64,000 nt of DNA, from assembly GCF_024137025.1 (NCBI RefSeq), contig NZ_JAMYJR010000026.1, positions 62,001 to 126,000 of the forward strand, written 5' to 3'. A program made the position numbers and the translations under genes. This document shows positions 59,023-64,000 of this stretch, piece after piece (the stretch's first letter is position 1; the number at the start of each line of letters is the position of its first letter). This stretch comes from Paractinoplanes aksuensis (GTDB lineage Bacteria; Actinomycetota; Actinomycetes; Mycobacteriales; Micromonosporaceae). The notes under the pieces were generated by a model that was not told where the DNA came from, did no database searches, and worked only from the letters and a program-made list of their open reading frames with translations.

Positions 59023-59834
59023 GGGCGCGCCTCCACAATTCGATCTGGGGCATCGCCGCCTGGATCGCCGGGATCGTGTTCGTCTTCCCGGTCATCTGGA
59101 TGGTGCTGACCAGCTTCAAGCAGGAGGCCGACGCGGCGACCAACCCGCCGTCCTGGTTCTTCGCGCCCACCCTGGCCCAGTACACCCAGGTCTTCGAGCG
59201 CAACATCACGCCGTTCCTGCTCAACTCGCTGATGGCCAGCGTCTTCTCGACGATCCTGGTCGTGCTGCTGGCCACCCCGGCCGCGTACGCCCTGTCGTTG
59301 CGTCCCGTGGCCAAGTGGAGCGACTCGCTGTTCTTCTTCATCAGCACCAAGATGATGCCGGTCGTGGCCGCCTTCCTGCCCGTGTACCTGCTGGTCAAGC
59401 ACCTGGGCATGCTCGACAACATCTGGACGATGGTCATCCTCTACACGAGCATGAACCTGCCGCTCGCGGTCTGGATGATGCGCTCGTTCCTGCTCGAGGT
59501 GCCGCGTGAGGTGCTGGAGGCGGGCGAGGTGGACGGCGCCGGCCTGCTCACCAGCATCCGCAAGATCATCCTGCCGATCGTCAGCCCGGGCCTGGCCGCG
59601 ACGGCGCTGATCTGCTTCATCTTCGCCTGGAACGAGTTCTTCCTGGCCGTCAACCTGACCGCGACGAACTCGGGCACGTCGCCGATCTTCCTGGTCGGCT
59701 TCATCTCGTCCGAGGGCGCTTTCCTGGCCCGGCTGTGCGCGGCGGCCACGATCGTCTCGCTGCCGGTGCTCATCGCCGGCTGGGTGGCCCAGAACAAGCT
59801 GGTCCGGGGCCTCTCGATGGGAGCCGTCAAGTGA
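59019..59834 (+). CDS. ABC transporter permease, CUT1 class (MalG-like)
   Basis: A 271-residue permease with six membrane segments. The EAA loop is EVLEAGEVDGAGLLTSIRKIILPIV. ATG 59019 overlaps the upstream stop (ATGA). No ATPase gene is present in the operon, so a shared ATPase such as MsiK must energise it. Confidence 0.92.
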   Translation: MRARLHNSIWGIAAWIAGIVFVFPVIWMVLTSFKQEADAATNPPSWFFAPTLAQYTQVFERNITPFLLNSLMASVFSTILVVLLATPAAYALSLRPVAKWSDSLFFFISTKMMPVVAAFLPVYLLVKHLGMLDNIWTMVILYTSMNLPLAVWMMRSFLLEVPREVLEAGEVDGAGLLTSIRKIILPIVSPGLAATALICFIFAWNEFFLAVNLTATNSGTSPIFLVGFISSEGAFLARLCAAATIVSLPVLIAGWVAQNKLVRGLSMGAVK

Positions 59835-60820
59835 GAGCAGCCGTTGTCGTCACACCGGGAACGATCGCCGTCGAACAGGTGCCGGACCCGACCCCCGGGC
59901 CGACCGACGTGGTGGTCAAACCGGCCGCGACCGGCATCTGCGGGACGGACCTGCACATCATGGACGGCGAGTTCGCCCCGTCGTTCCCGATCGTGCCCGG
60001 TCACGAGTTCGCCGGCGAGATCGTCGCGGTCGGGTCCGAGGTCAGCGACTACGCGGTCGGCGACCAGGTGGCGGTCGACCCGTCGCTGTACTGCGGCTAC
60101 TGCTACTACTGCAAGCGGGCGCGGGGCAACCAGTGCGAGAACTGGGCCGCGATCGGGGTCACGGTCAGCGGCGGCGCGGCCGAGTTCGTGGCGGCGCCGA
60201 TGGCCAACCTGTTCAAGCTGCCCAGCCACCTCGCGGCCCGGGACGCGGCTCTGATCGAGCCGCTCTCGTGCGCCGTACGCGGGTTCGACGTGCTGCCGCG
60301 GGCGATGGCCACCTCGTACCTCATCTACGGCTCCGGAACCATGGGCCTGATGATGCTTGAACTGGCCAAACGGGCCGGGGCCGAGTCGGTGTCCATGGTG
60401 GATCTCAACCCGGCCCGGCTCGAGACGGCCGAGCGGCTGGGCTGCACGGCCACGACCACCTCGGCCGCCGAGCTGGACGCGCCGCGGGGCTTCGACGTGG
60501 TGATCGACTGTACGGGAGCCGAGGCGGCGATCCGGGATGGTTTGTCCAGGGTCGGGCGCGGTGGGACATATCTCCAGTTCGGAGTGTCGAGCTATGACGC
60601 CCGGGTCGCGATCGAGCCGTACGAGATCTACCGGCGCGAGATCACGATCACCGGCTCGATGGCGGTGCTGCACAGCTTCGATCGGGCCGGGCAGCTGCTC
60701 GCGGCCGGGGTGCTCGACCCGTCGATCTTCGTCAGTCACCGGTTCCCGCTGGACGACTACGCGCAGGCGCTCGACCAGTTCCGGGCCGGCGTCGGAAGGA
60801 AGATCCTCATTGAGCCGTGA
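59831..60820 (+). CDS. Zinc-dependent polyol (sorbitol/xylitol-like) dehydrogenase
   Basis: A 329-residue medium-chain dehydrogenase predicted to oxidise an imported polyol to a ketose with NAD. Catalytic zinc ligands are Cys37 (GICGTD) and His58-Glu59 (PGHEFAG). The structural zinc cysteines are Cys88, 91, 94 and 102 (CGYCYYCKRARGNQC). The Rossmann segment is LIYGSGTMGLMMLELAKRAG. The GTG start is coupled to the permease stop (GTGA), which ties the enzyme to transport. Confidence 0.92.
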   Translation: MRAAVVVTPGTIAVEQVPDPTPGPTDVVVKPAATGICGTDLHIMDGEFAPSFPIVPGHEFAGEIVAVGSEVSDYAVGDQVAVDPSLYCGYCYYCKRARGNQCENWAAIGVTVSGGAAEFVAAPMANLFKLPSHLAARDAALIEPLSCAVRGFDVLPRAMATSYLIYGSGTMGLMMLELAKRAGAESVSMVDLNPARLETAERLGCTATTTSAAELDAPRGFDVVIDCTGAEAAIRDGLSRVGRGGTYLQFGVSSYDARVAIEPYEIYRREITITGSMAVLHSFDRAGQLLAAGVLDPSIFVSHRFPLDDYAQALDQFRAGVGRKILIEP

Positions 60821-60874
60821 GTGAAACCTTACGGCCAGTTGTCAGGTGGTCACTCTTCAGGATCAAATAGGGGC

Positions 60875-62506
60875 GTGGGTACGCCCGAGGAGTCGCCGCA
60901 CACCCTCGCCCCCGGCCGTCTCGGCGCGGCCGCCGTCGTGTTCTTCGCGCTGGCCGTGACGGCGCCGATCGCCGTTCTGATCACCGTGGTGCCCGCCGCC
61001 TACGCCACCGGCGGCGGGCCTCTGGTTCCGCTGAGCTTCCTGGCTCTCGGCGTCGTCCTCCTGCTCTTCTCGGCCGGCTACGCCGCCATGGCCCACCGCG
61101 CGCCGTTCTCCGGGGCGATGTTCACGTACGTCGCCCGCGGGCTGAACCGCCCGGCCGGGGTCGGCGCCGCGTGGCTCGCCGTCGCCTGCTACCAGGCAAT
61201 CCAGCTCGGCCTGTACGGCCTGGTGGGCGCGGCTGCGGCTCCGCTCCTGCGCAGCTGGTTCGACGTGTCGGTCGAGTGGTTCGTGGTCGCGGCCGGGTGC
61301 TGGCTGCTCGTCGCGCTGCTCGGCCCGATCCGGGCCGAGATCGCCGGCGGCCTGCTCGCCCTGCTGGTGCTGGCCGAGGTGGCCGTCGTCGCCGGGTTCG
61401 CCACGGCCAACGTGCTCGACCCGGCCGAGGGTGGCCTCGTCGCCGGCAGTGTGCTGCCGTCCACTGTCGACCTGCCCGCGCTCGGCCTGCTGCTCGCCGT
61501 GGGGGTGCTGGCGTTCGCCGGGTTCGAGACCACCGGCGCGTACGCCGAGGAGGCGATCCGCCCCCGCCGGGATCCCGGCTCGGCCACCTACGTCACCGTG
61601 GCCGCCTTAGCGATCCTGCTCGCCGTCACCTCGTGGTCGTTGAGTGCTGCGGTCGGCCCCGACCGGATCGCCGGGCTGGCCCGGTCCCGCGGCTCCGAGC
61701 TGCTGTTCGACCTGGCCGGGGCCCGGCTGGCGCCGTGGGCGGTCACCCTCGGGCGCCTGATGCTGCTCACCGGCCTGATCGCGGCGATCCTGGGGCTGCA
61801 CCTGGTGGTCTCGCGCTACCTGTTCGCCCTCGGCCGCGAGCGGGTGCTGCCGGCCGGGCTGGGGCGCACGTCCCGGCGTACGTTCGCCCCCCGCGCCGCC
61901 TCGCTGGCCCAGACCGCCGTGGCCGCCCTGTTCCTGGTGGCCGCGGCCACCAACGTCGCCGACGCCCCGACGACCGGGCGCCGTCTCATGATCGCGGGCG
62001 GGCTCGGGCTGCTGGTGCTGCTGATCGTCACCTCGGTGACGGCGTTGCTGCACCTCAACCGCGTGCCGAACGGCGAGGGCGCGTTCACCCGGTTCGTCGC
62101 GCCGGTGGTCTCGACGGTGACCCTGGGCGCGGTGGCCTACCTGGCGTTCCGCGATCTGGCCCTGTTGTTCGGCGTGCCCGGCAGCTCGCCGATGCGCTGG
62201 ATCGTGCCGACCGCGCTGGCCGTGGTGGCCGCGCTGGGCGTGCTGCACGCGCTGATCCTGCGCGGCGCTCGGCCGGTGATCTACGCGGGCATCGGGCAGG
62301 GCGGCGTCCCGGTGGTGGTCACGCCCGCGGCCCCACGCCCGGAATCGAAACCGGACCCGATCGATCCGCCGCCCCTGCCCCCGGCGCCGAAACCGAGCCC
62401 GGCGCAGGAGCCCGGCCCGGTCAAGGAGCCGAGCGCGGCCGAGGAGCCGAGCCCGCCGCCGCTGCGAGCGCCTGGTGCGCACCGGCCCGAGCGAGTGCAG
62501 CGCTGA
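60875..62506 (+). CDS. APC-family amino acid permease
   Basis: A 543-residue membrane protein with about 12 hydrophobic segments typical of amino acid/polyamine permeases, including ALAVTAPIAVLITVVPAAYATGGG, FSGAMFTYVARGLNRPAGVGAAW and GFETTGAYAEEAIRPRRD. The C-terminus is a ~60-residue Pro/Glu-rich tail that is probably disordered and cytoplasmic. I start at GTG 60875; GTG 60821, directly after the dehydrogenase stop, would add 18 unconserved-looking residues. Substrate unknown. Confidence 0.87.
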   Translation: MGTPEESPHTLAPGRLGAAAVVFFALAVTAPIAVLITVVPAAYATGGGPLVPLSFLALGVVLLLFSAGYAAMAHRAPFSGAMFTYVARGLNRPAGVGAAWLAVACYQAIQLGLYGLVGAAAAPLLRSWFDVSVEWFVVAAGCWLLVALLGPIRAEIAGGLLALLVLAEVAVVAGFATANVLDPAEGGLVAGSVLPSTVDLPALGLLLAVGVLAFAGFETTGAYAEEAIRPRRDPGSATYVTVAALAILLAVTSWSLSAAVGPDRIAGLARSRGSELLFDLAGARLAPWAVTLGRLMLLTGLIAAILGLHLVVSRYLFALGRERVLPAGLGRTSRRTFAPRAASLAQTAVAALFLVAAATNVADAPTTGRRLMIAGGLGLLVLLIVTSVTALLHLNRVPNGEGAFTRFVAPVVSTVTLGAVAYLAFRDLALLFGVPGSSPMRWIVPTALAVVAALGVLHALILRGARPVIYAGIGQGGVPVVVTPAAPRPESKPDPIDPPPLPPAPKPSPAQEPGPVKEPSAAEEPSPPPLRAPGAHRPERVQR

Positions 62507-62507
62507 C

Positions 62508-63188
62508 ATGCGTACGCCGGATCCGCGACCCGAACGGGCACGGATCCGTGCGCTGGGGATGGACCCGGCCACCGGCCGCTACCGCCCCAACGAGTCGGTC
62601 ACGGCCGTCCTGATCGAGGCCGAACTCGGCGTACGCCTGACCCGGGCCGCCCCCGGCTGCCGGGCCGACTGGATCGACCAGGGCGGGCGCTCGTACGACG
62701 CGGTGGGCCCGTTCGCGGCGCACCGGTTCGAACGGCAGTGGGCGCGCTTCTCGCAGCAGATCGTGCTGCACCTGAAAAAGGCCGACCTGGTGCCGGTGGA
62801 CGTCTCGCAGTTCACCGCCGACCAGGTGGCAAAGGTGGAAAAGTTCGTGACGGAGCAGGGCTTGGCACCGCGGGTCTTCATCCTGGGACGGCGACAATGG
62901 CGGCTCTCATCATGGTCCGGCCGGGCCACGACTGGCAGGCGACGGGCGGGCTCTTCGAATGGACGCTGGAATACCTCATCCCGCGCCTCGACGACCAGAA
63001 GACCGCCGCCTGGCTCCGCATGGTCGTGGCCGAGGACCTCGGCAGCCTGTGGATACCCGACCTGCCCGACGCGGGTCGCGAGGAGATCTATGCGCTGCTG
63101 CGCTCGGACCTGGTCGCGGCCGCCCACCGCGAGCTGCCCGAAGGGCCGGCCAAGAGCGATGCGCTCGCACAGCTACGCGAGCTCGTAG
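62508..63188 (+). CDS. CdiA-CT-like toxin domain protein, probable stop-codon loss
   Basis: The first 129 residues resemble C-terminal toxin domains of contact-dependent inhibition/polymorphic toxins: VTAVLIEAELGVRLTRAAPG, DWIDQGGRSYDAVGPF, HLKKADLVPVDVSQFTADQV and a natural-looking end at GLAPRVFILG. Such domains are usually nucleases, with the acidic residues in the E...D...YD segment as candidates. After residue 129 the frame continues for 97 residues as low-quality Arg/Ser-rich sequence that is a frame-shadow of the next gene. Codon 130 is CAA at 62895-62897, overlapping the next ATG. A TAA there would give a normal TAATG junction. There is no secretion or delivery domain, and it follows an amino acid permease by one base. 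Confidence 0.6.
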   Translation: MRTPDPRPERARIRALGMDPATGRYRPNESVTAVLIEAELGVRLTRAAPGCRADWIDQGGRSYDAVGPFAAHRFERQWARFSQQIVLHLKKADLVPVDVSQFTADQVAKVEKFVTEQGLAPRVFILGRRQWRLSSWSGRATTGRRRAGSSNGRWNTSSRASTTRRPPPGSAWSWPRTSAACGYPTCPTRVARRSMRCCARTWSRPPTASCPKGRPRAMRSHSYASS

Positions 63189-63211
63189 CCCTCGCCCGAT
63201 CGGCTTCCTAG
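62897..63211 (+). CDS. Candidate immunity protein for the adjacent toxin
   Basis: A 104-residue acidic, soluble protein (HDWQATGGLFEWTLEYLIPRLDDQKTAAWLRMVV..., DLPDAGREEIYALLRSDLV) with good actinomycete codon bias. Small acidic proteins encoded directly after CdiA-CT-type toxins are usually their immunity factors. The role is inferred from position; I recognise no named family. ATG 62897 lies inside the extended toxin frame. Its 3' end overlaps the convergent gene by four bases. Confidence 0.6.
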   Translation: MAALIMVRPGHDWQATGGLFEWTLEYLIPRLDDQKTAAWLRMVVAEDLGSLWIPDLPDAGREEIYALLRSDLVAAAHRELPEGPAKSDALAQLRELVALARSAS

Positions 63212-63714
63212 GCGAAGAACTCCTGGATCTGGGTGAGCGTCAGATAGCCCTGCACCTCGGGCTCGTGTGTGGGCTCGGGCAGGCGCTTGGCGGTGACCGG
63301 CACGTCGGGGACGTCGCGGGGCGGGCTCGGCAGGGGCGGGTCGGGCGGCAGCACGGGCAGTGTGAGGGCCTGGCGGATCACTTCGAACATCGCCCGCACC
63401 TCGTCGGCCGCGGTGCGCTCGGCCGAGGCCGTGCCGGTCGGCAGCGCGCAGGTGAAGTTGGCCTGCAGGCGGTCCTCGAGGCGGCGGATGTCGGCGCTGG
63501 GCCGCAGGTGGTCGAGCCGTCCCTCGGCCACGATGCCCAGCTCACAGGCGCTGAGGCCGGACTCGTGCCACCAAGAGCGCCAGCGCGGGTCGGCGTCGAG
63601 CGCCAGCGCGACGTGCTGCAGGGCCACCACGTACTCGCGCGGGGCGTGGCCGCCCCTGGTCGTGGTGCCCAGGTGCGGGTGCAGCCAGGAGTAGCGGTCC
63701 GCGGCGTCGACCAT
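63208..63714 (-). CDS. Hypothetical protein
   Basis: A 168-residue soluble protein of unknown function. Recognisable stretches are YSWLHPHLGTTTRGGHAPREYVVALQHVALALDADPRWRSWWHESGLSACELGIVAEGRL and a Pro-rich segment (PVLPPDPPLPSPPRDVPDVP) before a short C-terminal helix. Codon use is normal. It converges with the candidate immunity gene and is divergent from a MarR regulator. Confidence 0.6.
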   Translation of the reverse strand: MVDAADRYSWLHPHLGTTTRGGHAPREYVVALQHVALALDADPRWRSWWHESGLSACELGIVAEGRLDHLRPSADIRRLEDRLQANFTCALPTGTASAERTAADEVRAMFEVIRQALTLPVLPPDPPLPSPPRDVPDVPVTAKRLPEPTHEPEVQGYLTLTQIQEFFA

Positions 63715-63812
63715 TTCTGCATGGTGACATTTCGGTCGCCCGCAGGTCTGCTGGACGGCCCCGCACGTTCGGGCGAATTCCGTCGTACATAAGCGGGTGA
63801 TATAAATTGGAT

Positions 63813-64000
63813 GTGCAGCCCGCCATCACGGATCAGACCATGCCCGCCGAGGACGCGGCCGTCGCCGCCGGTTTCGAGCACTTCTACGAGACGCTCCGCC
63901 GGCTGACGCCCCGCGGCCCGCTGAGCCTGACCGCTGCCTCCACGCTGCGCCGCCTCGAGCGTTCCGGCCCGCACCGCCTGTGTGAGCTCTACGCGCCCGA
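63813..64000 (+). CDS. MarR-family regulator, 5' part only
   Basis: The visible 62 residues read as the N-terminus of a MarR regulator: EDAAVAAGFEHFYETLRRL, then PRGPLSLTAASTLRRLERSGPHRLCELYAP, which matches helices 1-3 of the winged helix in this family. The start may be GTG 63813 or ATG 63840. The window ends before the wing. Confidence 0.75.
   Translation, partial: MQPAITDQTMPAEDAAVAAGFEHFYETLRRLTPRGPLSLTAASTLRRLERSGPHRLCELYAP

Overview
The window looks like chromosomal DNA of a high-GC actinomycete, most likely of the family Micromonosporaceae and plausibly Actinoplanes or a close relative. I infer this from the strong G/C bias at third codon positions, frequent GTG starts, tightly coupled GTGA/ATGA gene junctions, SARP/AfsR-type and BTAD regulators, and a complete pseudaminic acid pathway next to c-di-GMP enzymes, one of which has a FliA/WhiG-like promoter. 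I see no rRNA, tRNA, CRISPR array, insertion sequence or prophage. Nearly all sequence is coding.

Layout. 1-9.8 kb: a TPR-GGDEF protein, a small lipoprotein, a LacI regulator with two perfect operators divergent from an MFS exporter, a 40-bp tandem repeat with nearby DnaA-box sequences, a cysteine dioxygenase/rhodanese pair, a secreted neprosin-type glutamic peptidase, and an ECF sigma/anti-sigma pair. 9.8-17.3 kb (minus strand): an ABC importer of the YtfQ-R-T-YjfF furanose type together with a secreted GH2 enzyme carrying AbfB (CBM42) domains, probably for scavenging galactofuranose or arabinofuranose. 17.5-26 kb: a large AfsR-like regulator, a divergent LuxR regulator preceded by SARP-type 11-bp direct repeats, an S66 peptidase, a DHA2 exporter, and a hipBA module with four operators at an exact 28-bp pitch.

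27-49.7 kb is a split surface-glycan locus. The minus-strand operon pseB-pseC-(glycosyltransferase-like)-(SAM-methyltransferase-like)-pseF-pseG, plus pseI and pseH 15 kb away, supplies all six steps to CMP-pseudaminic acid. Divergent from pseB is a six-gene, translationally coupled operon: acyl carrier protein, SDR reductase, AMP-dependent acyl ligase, LuxE-like acyl-protein synthetase, LuxC-like acyl reductase and a large GT-C-like membrane protein. There is no luciferase, so I read this as an acyl-activation and reduction pathway serving the glycan rather than light production. It is the best candidate in the window for an undescribed system. Two paralogous methyltransferase-like proteins occur in the two halves of the locus. 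Between the halves lie a two-component system, an MMPL exporter, a GNAT protein and two crcB fluoride channels.

49.8-64 kb: two large GGDEF-EAL proteins, a NUDIX hydrolase, a frameshifted aminoglycoside phosphotransferase-like gene, a DeoR-regulated polyol import/oxidation operon without its own ATPase, an APC permease, an orphan CdiA-CT-like toxin with a candidate immunity gene whose toxin stop codon appears to have been lost, a hypothetical protein and the start of a MarR regulator cut by the window end.
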